Positions 17,490 through 26,068 of a DNA stretch of 64,000 nt are shown here, in pieces. The stretch is from GCA-2715965 sp047608975. GTDB taxonomy: Bacteria > Verrucomicrobiota > Verrucomicrobiia > Limisphaerales > JAYPXF01. The stretch's first letter is position 1. Each line of letters starts with the position of its first letter. The notes under the pieces were generated by a model, which saw nothing but the letters and a program-made list of their open reading frames with translations, was not told the origin of the DNA and did no database searches. The stretch spans positions 1-64,000 of the forward strand of contig JBLFYM010000004.1 in NCBI GenBank assembly GCA_047608975.1. Direction: 5' to 3'. Position numbers and translations under genes: made by a program.

Positions 17490-19393
17490 CGTGCCGCTGT
17501 CCTTTGCCGTTTAATGAATCCAATGATCAAACCGAACAAAATCACCGCCACCGGCATGGCGAGAATGTTCTTCCATTTCAGACTGTTCTGAAGACCGTCG
17601 ATTTCCCGCCGAAGATCTTTTCGCAGATCCTTCAGTTTGCGGTTGGTTTCAACCTGCAATTCCCGGAATTTCGCCAGTTCCGCCTTCTGCTCCGGAGAGA
17701 GAATGAATTTCTGGTTCTGATCTTCCTTGGCGCGCTGCAGTTCGTTCAAATTGCGTTGCGTCTCCTGGAGTTCACCTTCGAGATCCTTGATCTTGCTGCG
17801 GTAGCGTTCCTCCGCCTCCGTGCGCATCTTCGCGATGAGCGTGAACGGACGATTCTTGATCGCCCGGCTCCGGGCATTGATGAGGTTCTCATCACCCGCC
17901 ATCTGCTCGATGACGTTTTGGGCGAGACTGATGTTTGCGTTCAGTGGCTGAACAACCCGTTGGCCAAAGAAGTTCTGCACCCGCACGCAGAACTGGTCGA
18001 AGAGCATGTCGGCATCGGCGATCAGCACGACATGATTCTCGTTCTCCGAAACCTTGAGATGATCATCCTTCTTTTCGTCAACCGGCGCATCGGGCGCTGG
18101 CGGTGTGGCAACGGGCTTTCCTTCCGGAAATGCCGTCTTGAACTTGCCCGAAAGTCGGATGCCGAGTTTCTTCTCCGAATTGTCAGGCTTGAAATCGTTC
18201 GCAATCGCCTCGGCTCCCATGGTCGCCAAGAACCCTTCAACCATCTGCGATGCAGCACTGCTCCGAAGCAGCACGGACTCAGTGAGCCCTTCGGTTGGCG
18301 TCCCGGAGAAACTGCCGGCGAACGCCATCAGGAGCGCACTGATCTGCGAGGTGGCTACTTCGTTGGTGTTCACCGCAGTCTGACTCAGCGAAAGCACGGT
18401 CATATTGTTCTCCGGCTGGCCGTTGCGACCGCTGGTCTGGGTCATGAAGTTCTGATCGGCAACCACCTTGCTCTTGTCAAAGCCGACGCCCCAAGCGGCG
18501 AAAAGCTTATCGAGGCCTGAACTTGTCTGTGGTCCGCCGCCCATCTGGGAATTGGCGCCATTGTTCTGCCGGTCAATGATTGAAAGCGGATCGACAAAGG
18601 CGACCAGTTTTCCGCCGCGCAGAACAAACTGGTCGATGGCAAACTCGGTTGCCGGCGTGATTCCCCGCGGATGAATTACCATCAGCACATCGACGTCTTC
18701 GGGAATCTCTTCAGCCGTCAGCTGAACTTCCGTCACTTCGAAGTCGTTCTTCAGTTCGGTGATGGCCATCCATTCCGGCTGCCCTTGGAACTGCCCTTGC
18801 TGCATCATTTGTGGCGTCGCCCGGGTGCCCATTACGGGAAGCGCACTCATCACACCCACAACCGGCTTCTCAGGAGAAGCGACGCGGGTGATTGCCCGGG
18901 AAAGATCGTATTCCAACAGACGTTCACGTTGTGGTGTCAGGAAAGGAATCGCGAACTTCTGATCCAGCGAACTGACCGCCACACCCAGGAAGATCTTCTC
19001 TCCCATCTGCACCATCTGACCGTCGATTCCATCGAGATTTGCGGAATCTTCCGCATCCGTATCTGGCTGCGGATCGAGCTTCTCGATCTTGATGTATTTG
19101 GGTGCAACCTGCCGATACTCGTAGAGCAGGTCTTCGATGCGACGCGCATAGTTCTTCAGGAACACGGGCATCTGCTTGTCATCCTGCGTGTAGTAGAACC
19201 GGATGGTGATCTTGGTATCGAGATTCTTCAGAATCTCCCGCGTGCCATCAGACAGGGTGTAGACCTTGTCCTCCGTGAGATCAATGCGGGTGTGGACCGC
19301 GGAGAAGACGAAGTTGAGTACGACGACGATCACAAATGCCGCCGCAACCCCGCCGATTGAGAAAAAGAATGTTCCGAGTTTCTTGGAGTTCAT
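17486..19393 (-). CDS. GldG-like ABC-associated membrane protein
   Basis: A 635-residue protein with an N-terminal transmembrane helix (about residues 10-32), then a large extracytoplasmic region with the LTEDKVYTLSDGTREIL opening typical of GldG/DUF4350-type components. A coiled coil follows (about 530-610; EGELQETQRNLNELQRAKED) and a C-terminal transmembrane helix just before the end. In Bacteroidota, GldG works with GldF and GldA in an ABC complex needed for gliding. Verrucomicrobial relatives occur without gliding genes, so the substrate here is unknown. It lies 19 bp after the permease and overlaps the DUF4340 gene by 4 bp. Confidence 0.88.
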   Translation of the reverse strand: MNSKKLGTFFFSIGGVAAAFVIVVVLNFVFSAVHTRIDLTEDKVYTLSDGTREILKNLDTKITIRFYYTQDDKQMPVFLKNYARRIEDLLYEYRQVAPKYIKIEKLDPQPDTDAEDSANLDGIDGQMVQMGEKIFLGVAVSSLDQKFAIPFLTPQRERLLEYDLSRAITRVASPEKPVVGVMSALPVMGTRATPQMMQQGQFQGQPEWMAITELKNDFEVTEVQLTAEEIPEDVDVLMVIHPRGITPATEFAIDQFVLRGGKLVAFVDPLSIIDRQNNGANSQMGGGPQTSSGLDKLFAAWGVGFDKSKVVADQNFMTQTSGRNGQPENNMTVLSLSQTAVNTNEVATSQISALLMAFAGSFSGTPTEGLTESVLLRSSAASQMVEGFLATMGAEAIANDFKPDNSEKKLGIRLSGKFKTAFPEGKPVATPPAPDAPVDEKKDDHLKVSENENHVVLIADADMLFDQFCVRVQNFFGQRVVQPLNANISLAQNVIEQMAGDENLINARSRAIKNRPFTLIAKMRTEAEERYRSKIKDLEGELQETQRNLNELQRAKEDQNQKFILSPEQKAELAKFRELQVETNRKLKDLRKDLRREIDGLQNSLKWKNILAMPVAVILFGLIIGFIKRQRTAAR

Positions 19394-19412
19394 TTTTGTT
19401 TGCCCAGTTGAC

Positions 19413-20150
19413 TTAAGAACGAATGCCCTTCAACACCACGCTGGTGCTGAACAACGAGAATCCTATCACTGACAGGAAGAACAGGAGATGCCGCGGATCA
19501 ATGACACCGCGTTGAAAATCTTCGAAATGCGTCATCACACTGAACGAAGAGACGAGTGAAACCAGCCAGGTCTGATCGGGAGCGAAGCTCGCGACAAACT
19601 CAGTGACCGGCGGCCAACCGGCGAGAATGAGAACCAGGCAGACGACGACGGAGATGATGAACGAGATCACCTGATTTCGCGTCAGCGCCGAAGTCAGGCA
19701 GGTCACCGCGAGATACGCGCCGGCCATCATGAAGCTCCCGATGTAACCGCCGAGAATCACGCCGTTATCAGGATCCCCGAGGTAATTCACCGTAAGATAG
19801 ATCGGAAAGGTCAATACCAGGGCAATGCCCAGGAAGATCCAGCTCGCCACAAATTTTCCAACAATGGCCTGCCAGGGCGTGATCGGCATGGTCATCAGCA
19901 GTTCGAGCGTGCCCTGCCGTCGTTCCTCGGACCAGAGACGCATGCCGACTGCCGGCACCAGGAACAGATACAACCAGGGGTGCCACATGAAAAAGGCATT
20001 CAGCGACGCCTCGTTCGTTTCAAGAAACCTGCCGATCATGAAGGTAAAAAAACCGGTCAGCAGTAGGAAGATAACTATGAAAACGTAGGCCACCGGAGAG
20101 GCGAAGTACGCTTTCAACTCGCGTTTTGCGATCGTGATAATATTGCCCAT
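19413..20150 (-). CDS. ABC-2 type permease (GldF-like)
   Basis: A 245-residue permease with six hydrophobic segments. It has the ABC-2 family landmarks ITIAKRELKAYFASPVAYVF at the N-terminus and RLWSEERRQGTLELLMTMPI between helices 2 and 3. It should form the channel for the ATPase encoded 12 bp upstream, and it precedes the GldG-like gene by 19 bp. Direction is probably export, or work on an envelope component. Confidence 0.93.
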   Translation of the reverse strand: MGNIITIAKRELKAYFASPVAYVFIVIFLLLTGFFTFMIGRFLETNEASLNAFFMWHPWLYLFLVPAVGMRLWSEERRQGTLELLMTMPITPWQAIVGKFVASWIFLGIALVLTFPIYLTVNYLGDPDNGVILGGYIGSFMMAGAYLAVTCLTSALTRNQVISFIISVVVCLVLILAGWPPVTEFVASFAPDQTWLVSLVSSFSVMTHFEDFQRGVIDPRHLLFFLSVIGFSLFSTSVVLKGIRS

Positions 20151-20162
20151 GATGTGTCTGAA

Positions 20163-21125
20163 TTACTTTGGTTGCTCGTCAGTTTCCGAAATCGTCAGAT
20201 TCCAGAACACCTCGTCCAGTCGTCCCTTTTCGGTGTAAACCTCGACGACTGACCAATTCTCCTTCGCTGCCATTTCAGCAACTGCAGCGGAAACTTCGCC
20301 ATTGTTTGGCGCTTCCTTCGGGAAGGCGCGAACCCAGGCGACGCCATCCTTTTCTTCCACGGTGGTGGTTTTCTGCACCAGTTCGATTTTGTCCAGCCCG
20401 GTGCGGATGGCACTGGCGCCGGTTCCCTTCACCTTGAGCGAAACGGATCCGGCAAGTTCGGACTTGGCCTGAAGTTCTGCGGGGGTGCCGTTCGCAACCA
20501 CGCGGCCGCGATCAATGATCATGGCCCGGGAACAGACGGCTTCAACCTCTTCGAGAATGTGAGTTGAGAAAATGATCGCTTTCTTTTCGCCCATTCGACG
20601 GATCAGTTGGCGGATTTCGCGTTTCTGGTTCGGATCCAAACCATCGGTCGGCTCGTCCATGATCAGGACATCCGGATCGTGGATGATTGACTGCGCGAAG
20701 CAGGTGCGATGGCGGAAACCTTTGGAAAGCGTGTCAACGCTCTGGTGAATGACGTTCTCCAGGAAGCAGAGTTCCACGGCGCGATCGATCGCCTTGGTCC
20801 GGTCAGAACCGGAAAGCCCGCGAATTTCAGCGGCGAACTTGAGGAATCCGATCACGGTCATATCGGGATAGCTTGGGGCGCTTTCCGGCAGATAGCCCAT
20901 CAGCTTCTTCGCCGCCACGGGGCTATCGACGATATCGTGACCACCCACGGTCACCTTGCCGGAGGTCGGCGGGATGAACCCCGTGACCATCCGCATGGTT
21001 GTGGATTTGCCGGCACCGTTAGGCCCGAGAAACCCGAGAATCTCACCGCGTTCCACAGTGAACGACACGTCGTCCACCGCAGTTTTTGGTCCAAATTTTT
21101 TGACCAGATTTTCGACCTTAATCAT
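20163..21125 (-). CDS. ABC transporter ATP-binding protein (GldA-like)
   Basis: A 320-residue ATPase: Walker A GPNGAGKST, Q-loop region GYLPESAPSYPD, a signature segment of the variant form LSKGFRHR, Walker B VLIMDEPTDGLDP and switch His in FSTHILEEVE. A C-terminal regulatory region of about 100 residues follows, ending DEVFWNLT. The LSKGF signature and the tail are typical of the ABC-2 subfamily. It is the first gene of the leftward four-gene operon. Confidence 0.95.
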   Translation of the reverse strand: MIKVENLVKKFGPKTAVDDVSFTVERGEILGFLGPNGAGKSTTMRMVTGFIPPTSGKVTVGGHDIVDSPVAAKKLMGYLPESAPSYPDMTVIGFLKFAAEIRGLSGSDRTKAIDRAVELCFLENVIHQSVDTLSKGFRHRTCFAQSIIHDPDVLIMDEPTDGLDPNQKREIRQLIRRMGEKKAIIFSTHILEEVEAVCSRAMIIDRGRVVANGTPAELQAKSELAGSVSLKVKGTGASAIRTGLDKIELVQKTTTVEEKDGVAWVRAFPKEAPNNGEVSAAVAEMAAKENWSVVEVYTEKGRLDEVFWNLTISETDEQPK

Positions 21126-21191
21126 GTCTTCTAAAGTTGCGAGCGCATAGGGACACCAGAATAAATGGGTTCCGTCAACGATTACAGGTGC

Positions 21192-21220
21192 GTTAGACTG
21201 ATTTTTTTATAATCGTTCAA
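21192..21220 (-). promoter_or_regulatory. Possible sigma-70-type promoter of the ABC operon
   Basis: Read on the minus strand, TTGAAC (21220-21215) and TCTAAC (21197-21192) are 17 bases apart. Each matches four of six consensus positions, in an AT-rich patch 67 bp upstream of the ATPase start. The match is weak and unverified. Confidence 0.3.
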
Positions 21221-21228
21221 TTTTTCTG

Positions 21229-21269
21229 AAAAAAATTGGCGGCCCGTGAATTCAGCCACGGAACGCCAA
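21229..21269 (-). terminator. Terminator after the PVC-type dehydrogenase gene
   Basis: On the minus strand TTGGCG...CGCCAA encloses a second stem CCGTG...CACGG and is followed by a run of T residues (21235-21229). It begins about 20 bp after the stop of the gene at 21288-23981. A small internal bulge (TT on one side, GG on the other) does not spoil the fold. Confidence 0.8.
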
Positions 21270-21287
21270 TGTTTAAACGGCTTCGAG

Positions 21288-23981
21288 TCAGAGATCCGAC
21301 TGCAGATAGGCAACGATATCGGCCAACATCTGCGCGTTCATTCCGAGCATGTCCGCAGAGAACATCAGTGACCGCTTCAGTTTCTTCACCTGCCTGATCT
21401 TCGAACGCGGGACGGTCTGAACCATGCCAGCCATGGATTTGATGATCACCGGATCCCCCTGAGCGATCACGATTCCGTGGACGATGGTGCCGTCTTTTGC
21501 GACCAGTTCACTGCTGTCGTAGCCGTGCGAAATATCAGCGGATGGATCGATCAATGAGCGCAGCAGCACCTCGCGGGTCTGCGTCTTGCCAAAACCGGTC
21601 AGTTCGGGACCGAAGTCAAATCCGTTCGCCCCGATGCGGTGGCAGGTGTAGCAGACCACGACCGTCTGCTTGCCTCGGGCAGCGTCACCCTTGAGTTTCA
21701 AGATCTCTTTGATCGGGGGCAGGTTTGACTTCATCTCGATGTCGGGCATGACGACGGGAGACACAGTGACATTGTCCGGATCGTAGAGCCCCTTGTCCTT
21801 GAGCGTCTTTTGCAGGCCAAACTGCTTCCACTCGTTGTTCATACGGTTGAACAACCACCACAGCGCGTCACTCTTGAACGGAAAACTCGGATCGGCGGCG
21901 AGTTCCACCATTGCCTGCACCGCCGTCTTGGATTTCACGAACGCCAGTCCGATCATCATTCGTTTGCGCTCCGCCAGACTCAGTTCACCGGATTGGGCGC
22001 GGGCCTTCATCGCGTTCACCGAAGCCGGCACCCCAAGTCGCCACGCCAGGTCGGCATACGAATCGCTCCACTTCACCGGATTGTCTCCGGCCACCTTGGC
22101 CAGCGCGGAGTAGAAGCCGTTTTCTTTGTTGGCAGCACCGGTACCGAGTGCTTCGAGATAGTGGCGATCCTTGCCATCATATCCTTTTGCAAGCGTGAGC
22201 AAGGTTGCCTTGGCCTGCTTCATCGGCACGTCGCGCAGTGCCAGGGCAGCATCCCGACGTATCGCCGGCGACTTGTCGTTCGCCATGCGACGAGCGAGGC
22301 GGGCGTTGTCTTCGCCGGCCCGACGCAAAGCCCGGAGAGCCGTGAGGCGATGTTGCTCATGCTTGCTACGCAACAGCTTGTAGACCTCTTTCTTGCCCTT
22401 CTCACCCAATTGGGCCATGAGCCAGATCGCCCGGGCAGCGATGTAGGGATTCTTGTCCTGCAGGATCTTTTTCACCTGCGGCAACACCTCGTCCCCCTGC
22501 GCCTTCAATTTCACGAAGCCGACGTGACGGGTATTCACGGACGGACTCTTCAGCGCCGCAATCTGGCCGGCAATTTTGCTGTAATCGATTTTTTCCGGAC
22601 GCGATTTGAACCCCTTGGGGGCAATCCGATAGATCGTGCCGTGGGTGCCCTCATCCAAATCGTCATGTCCACCAACGCGGGCATCAAACCAGTCGGTCAC
22701 ATAAATCGCGCCGTCCGAACCCACGCAGACATCCGAGGGCCTAAAGAGGGTCGGCAATTCGCTGGTCACGCTGCTCTTGCCTCCGAGATAGTCCGAGCCC
22801 GCGAATTTGTGATCCTTGTTGGAGGTAAGAAAATCGAAGCGATCCAATTGAAACCCGGCAGCCTTCGGCTTCGGCTGATATCCGAACACCACATTGCGAC
22901 CGGCTTCACAGCTCAGCAACAGGCCCTGCCAATTCTCGCCCAGCGCGCCATTCTCGTAGAAGGCCACGCCCGTCGGTGATCCGCCGCCATACACATCACC
23001 CGGAGGCATGGTCCCCGGATCTTCCTGACGCCACTCCGCAGTGGGTATCGATTGCCCTGGCCGCTGATCGGCACGCCAGCTGCGTTGACCGTCACGCGAG
23101 GCGAAGCCCGCGTTGCCGTATTCCATCACATAGGCCACGCGGCAGGCCGGCGGATCGTCATTGTCGTTCTGGAACACGTCGCCAAACGAAGTGACGGTCT
23201 GCTCGTAACTGTTCCTGAAATTGTAACCGATCACTTCGGTATTGCTCGTATCGGGATTCATTCGGGCCACGAAGCCACCGACGTAGACATGACCATCATC
23301 ACTCTTCTTCCCGGCCATCGCCACATTGTCGAAGAGCTTCTCCTTGCCGCTCATCGAGCGAAAATTGTAAGGCCCGCCGATTCGGAATTCTTTGCCCGAC
23401 TTGTCAGTGAAGTTTGCTCCGCAGTTTCCCGCGCTGAAATACCACTTGCCATCCGGCCCGGCATAAACCGAATGCAGGCTGTGATCGTGATTGCGTCCGT
23501 TGAAGCCCGTCAGGATCACTTCCCGCTTGTCTCCCTTGTCGAACTTCAGGTTGCGGTTCACATCCGTGTAGACAATCAGATCCGGCGTTTGCGAAACCAC
23601 GACCTTGTTGTCAAAGACTGCCACCCCGAGTGGTGCCACCAGAAATTTTTCCTGCACAAAGGTCCAACTCTTGTCGGCCTTGCCGTCCTTGTCCGTATCC
23701 TCAATCACGACAATCCGATCCCCTTCGGCGCGGCGTCCCATGTGCTTCCGATAGTTCACCCCTTCGGCGACCCAGATGCGGCCGTCCTTGTCGATATCCA
23801 GATTCGTCGGATTCTGGAGCTGAGGCGATTGCGCCCAGACGGTGACTTCCAAACCGTCCGGCACCGCAAACATTTTTGCCGGAACCAGCGAAGGTTGCTG
23901 ATCTGCGGCACTTAAAGGGAGGAGAGATGCAGCCAAGGCGGCGGCGCCAAGTGAACGAAGTTTACTGATCATATGTGACAT
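21288..23981 (-). CDS. PVC-type haem-binding CxxCH protein with dehydrogenase propeller
   Basis: An 897-residue secreted protein with a signal peptide (about residues 1-26). The N-terminal two-thirds form a six-bladed sugar-dehydrogenase-like propeller (LEVTVWAQSPQLQNPTNLDI, DKDGRIWVAEG). HEAT-like alpha repeats follow (about 470-700), then a C-terminal cytochrome c-like domain with haem motif CYTCH (Cys777, Cys780, His781). The family is expanded in Planctomycetes and Verrucomicrobia, where it is inferred to oxidise sugars in the periplasm. MSHM at the start offers two ATGs nine bases apart; the second (23972) also fits. A terminator follows. Confidence 0.92.
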   Translation of the reverse strand: MSHMISKLRSLGAAALAASLLPLSAADQQPSLVPAKMFAVPDGLEVTVWAQSPQLQNPTNLDIDKDGRIWVAEGVNYRKHMGRRAEGDRIVVIEDTDKDGKADKSWTFVQEKFLVAPLGVAVFDNKVVVSQTPDLIVYTDVNRNLKFDKGDKREVILTGFNGRNHDHSLHSVYAGPDGKWYFSAGNCGANFTDKSGKEFRIGGPYNFRSMSGKEKLFDNVAMAGKKSDDGHVYVGGFVARMNPDTSNTEVIGYNFRNSYEQTVTSFGDVFQNDNDDPPACRVAYVMEYGNAGFASRDGQRSWRADQRPGQSIPTAEWRQEDPGTMPPGDVYGGGSPTGVAFYENGALGENWQGLLLSCEAGRNVVFGYQPKPKAAGFQLDRFDFLTSNKDHKFAGSDYLGGKSSVTSELPTLFRPSDVCVGSDGAIYVTDWFDARVGGHDDLDEGTHGTIYRIAPKGFKSRPEKIDYSKIAGQIAALKSPSVNTRHVGFVKLKAQGDEVLPQVKKILQDKNPYIAARAIWLMAQLGEKGKKEVYKLLRSKHEQHRLTALRALRRAGEDNARLARRMANDKSPAIRRDAALALRDVPMKQAKATLLTLAKGYDGKDRHYLEALGTGAANKENGFYSALAKVAGDNPVKWSDSYADLAWRLGVPASVNAMKARAQSGELSLAERKRMMIGLAFVKSKTAVQAMVELAADPSFPFKSDALWWLFNRMNNEWKQFGLQKTLKDKGLYDPDNVTVSPVVMPDIEMKSNLPPIKEILKLKGDAARGKQTVVVCYTCHRIGANGFDFGPELTGFGKTQTREVLLRSLIDPSADISHGYDSSELVAKDGTIVHGIVIAQGDPVIIKSMAGMVQTVPRSKIRQVKKLKRSLMFSADMLGMNAQMLADIVAYLQSDL

Positions 23982-24041
23982 TCGTGACGAGAAATCGGGA
24001 GCTTGGCTTCATTTGCAGTTTTGGCAAGACGAGGTGTAAGA

Positions 24042-24169
24042 AAGCTCCAAAACTCAAGCTCCAAAGAAAATCCATGCTTCAAATCCGATTATTCCCATCC
24101 TTACCTGCAGCGGCGGATTGGGGCTGGGAATTTGGAGCCTATTGGGAGCCTTAATTTTGAGGTTTGGAG
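24042..24169. repeat. Inverted-repeat element built of CTCCAAA units
   Basis: The left part (24042-24066) has AAGCTCCAAA, ACTCA and AGCTCCAAAG units. The right part (24129-24169) has the complementary AATTTGGAGCC, GGGAGCC and GAGGTTTGGAG units. The inner sequence 24087-24130 also partly self-pairs. The element fills the 200-base gap between the DUF1501 stop and the next gene's start. It looks like a small palindromic mobile or REP-type element; no protein is encoded. Confidence 0.45.
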
Positions 24170-24181
24170 TTGCCGCCGCTC

Positions 24182-25600
24182 CTACGCGATCACGTCGTGA
24201 ACCACGTTGCCGTAGATGTCCGTAAGGCGGATATCGCGACCGGCGTGGCGGTAAGTGAGCCGCTTGTGATCCAGACCGAGCAGATGAAGTATGGTCGCAT
24301 GGAGATCGTGGACATGAACCTTCTTCTCCACGGCTTCGAATCCGAACTCATCCGTGCTGCCATGCACATACCCGCGCTTCACGCCTCCGCCCGCGAGAAT
24401 CATGTTGAATCCGTAATGATTGTGATCACGACCATCAATCGTGATGGGCGGAAAACCGGGGCGGGGAAGTTCCACCACCGGGGTGCGGCCGAACTCGCCG
24501 CCAATGATCACCAGTGTTTCGTCCAGCATTCCCCTCTGCTTCAGATCGTTCAGCAACGCCGCCACCGGGCGATCAATCGCCGTCGCGTGTCGTCGATGAA
24601 ACGGCCCGATCTTTTCGTGGCTGTCCCACGGCTGACCGTGCCCCTGAAAGACCTGAACAAATCGCACACCCCGTTCCACCAGCCGACGCGCCATCAGCAA
24701 TTGGCGACCCTGCACATTGTCCCCGTACATCTCCCGCACACTGGAAGGTTCCTGCGTGACGTCAAACGCGTCGGTCGCCTCCATTTGCATGCGATACGCG
24801 AGCTCAAAGGATTGGATCCGGGCCTCCAACTGCGGATCCCGATTCCGGGCCCGGCTGTGGCGCTGATTCATTTTCAGCAACAGATCCAATTGCGCCCGCT
24901 GATCTGCCAGCGAGAGCGAACCATGGCGAATGTGTTCGATCAGATCCTCCACCTTGGTCTTGCGGGTGTCGATATGGGTGCCCTGCAGAACGCCCGGCAG
25001 AAATGAACTCCGCCAGTTCAACCGCTCCATTACGGGAAGCCCCGGACAGATTGCGACGTAACCGGGCAGGTTTTGATTCTCGGAGCCCAGCCCGTAAGTA
25101 ATCCACGATCCCATACTCGGACGAGAGAGCCGGGTAGCACCACAGTTCATCTGCAACATCGCCGGTTCATGGTTCGGCAGATCGGTATGCATCGACCGGA
25201 TCATGGTCAGATCGTCCATGCACTGGGCGAGATGCGGGAAGATCTCGCTCACATCCATCCCGCTTTGCCCGTATTTCCCAAAGGTGAACGGGGATTTGAA
25301 AGCCGCTCCTGTCGGGCGCTCCGTCGCAAGCTTCACCGGTAGCTCCTTGCCGTGATACTTGGTCAGCAGCGGCTTGGGATCAAAGGTATCAATGTGAGAA
25401 GGCCCGCCGTTGAGGAAAACGTGAATGACGCGCTTGGCCCGGGCGGGAAAATGCGGCTTACGCGGAGCGAGCGGTGTCTGTCCACGAGCCCCTTCGGCAT
25501 CCGCTCCCGTGAGCGCCAACCCCAGCGCACCAAAGCCCATGCCGACACGATTTACAAAATCGCGCCGCGTCACGGGGGGAATTTCAAAACTGGAACTCAC
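24182..25600 (-). CDS. DUF1501 domain-containing exported protein
   Basis: A 472-residue DUF1501 protein. It has a twin-arginine-like leader (TRRDFVNRVGMGFGALGLAL), then HVFLNGGPSHIDTFDPKP, a metal-binding-looking segment of the alkaline phosphatase/sulfatase superfamily, and later GGEFGRTP and GRDHNHYGFNMILAGGGVK. The family belongs to the sulfatase/phosphatase fold and is abundant in Planctomycetes and Verrucomicrobia; its substrate is not known. DUF1501 is normally paired with a DUF1549/DUF1553 cytochrome protein, and none is adjacent here. Confidence 0.93.
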   Translation of the reverse strand: MSSSFEIPPVTRRDFVNRVGMGFGALGLALTGADAEGARGQTPLAPRKPHFPARAKRVIHVFLNGGPSHIDTFDPKPLLTKYHGKELPVKLATERPTGAAFKSPFTFGKYGQSGMDVSEIFPHLAQCMDDLTMIRSMHTDLPNHEPAMLQMNCGATRLSRPSMGSWITYGLGSENQNLPGYVAICPGLPVMERLNWRSSFLPGVLQGTHIDTRKTKVEDLIEHIRHGSLSLADQRAQLDLLLKMNQRHSRARNRDPQLEARIQSFELAYRMQMEATDAFDVTQEPSSVREMYGDNVQGRQLLMARRLVERGVRFVQVFQGHGQPWDSHEKIGPFHRRHATAIDRPVAALLNDLKQRGMLDETLVIIGGEFGRTPVVELPRPGFPPITIDGRDHNHYGFNMILAGGGVKRGYVHGSTDEFGFEAVEKKVHVHDLHATILHLLGLDHKRLTYRHAGRDIRLTDIYGNVVHDVIA

Positions 25601-26068
25601 GTGGCACTAGGGACGAAGACGTTCAAACAGAATTCATCAGGGCAAGGGTAACGTGCCTGATCCGCGCGAGCAACGCTGGCCCCGTTGGAAAAATTCCACT
25701 TCAGCCCGGTGAGCCCTCAAATTCCGACGTTTTCAATGCAGATGAAAATCTTGACCGGATACATCCTGACTCTACGGAGCGGCAGGCGGCACCGATTCGC
25801 TTGAATCGTCAACATTGATCAGTGCCCGGGCACATTCCAGATCGGACTGCAAAACGTACAGAATGAATCCGAGCGCCACAGTGGAGCGCGCGCCGATGTC
25901 TGGGTAAGTGAGTGTGCGAGGTCGGAGTTTGGAGAATAGCCAACGTCAGTCTCACGCAATCCAAGTGTCTCCCCCGATTTCCCGGCGCAATCACCGCCCA
26001 CACGCGCCCCTGCCTTGACACGTTTTGGGCTTTGTCCCAGCCTACGCAACCAGCTCCTGACACCACAC
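25601..26068. other. Intergenic gap of 468 bases
   Basis: The gap lies between the divergent DUF1501 and DUF1080 genes. It holds one open segment (25772-25945, listed separately) and no recognisable RNA or repeat. Promoters for both flanking genes must lie here, but I found no strong match. Confidence 0.5.
25772..25945 (-). other. Open segment, possible 3' remnant of a gene
   Basis: Fifty-seven codons between two stops read like a protein end (ARSTVALGFILYVLQSDLE, then SSESVPPAAP). There is no in-frame ATG. The sequence was not recognised. It could be the tail of a gene lost from this gap, or a short gene with a GTG start. Confidence 0.25.

Noticed and set aside
17504..18520. A 338-codon open frame on the plus strand
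   Set aside because: It is antisense to the GldG-like gene and lacks any motif.
21810..22979. A 389-codon open frame on the plus strand
   Set aside because: It is antisense to the PVC-type dehydrogenase gene; His/Arg/Gln-rich shadow composition.
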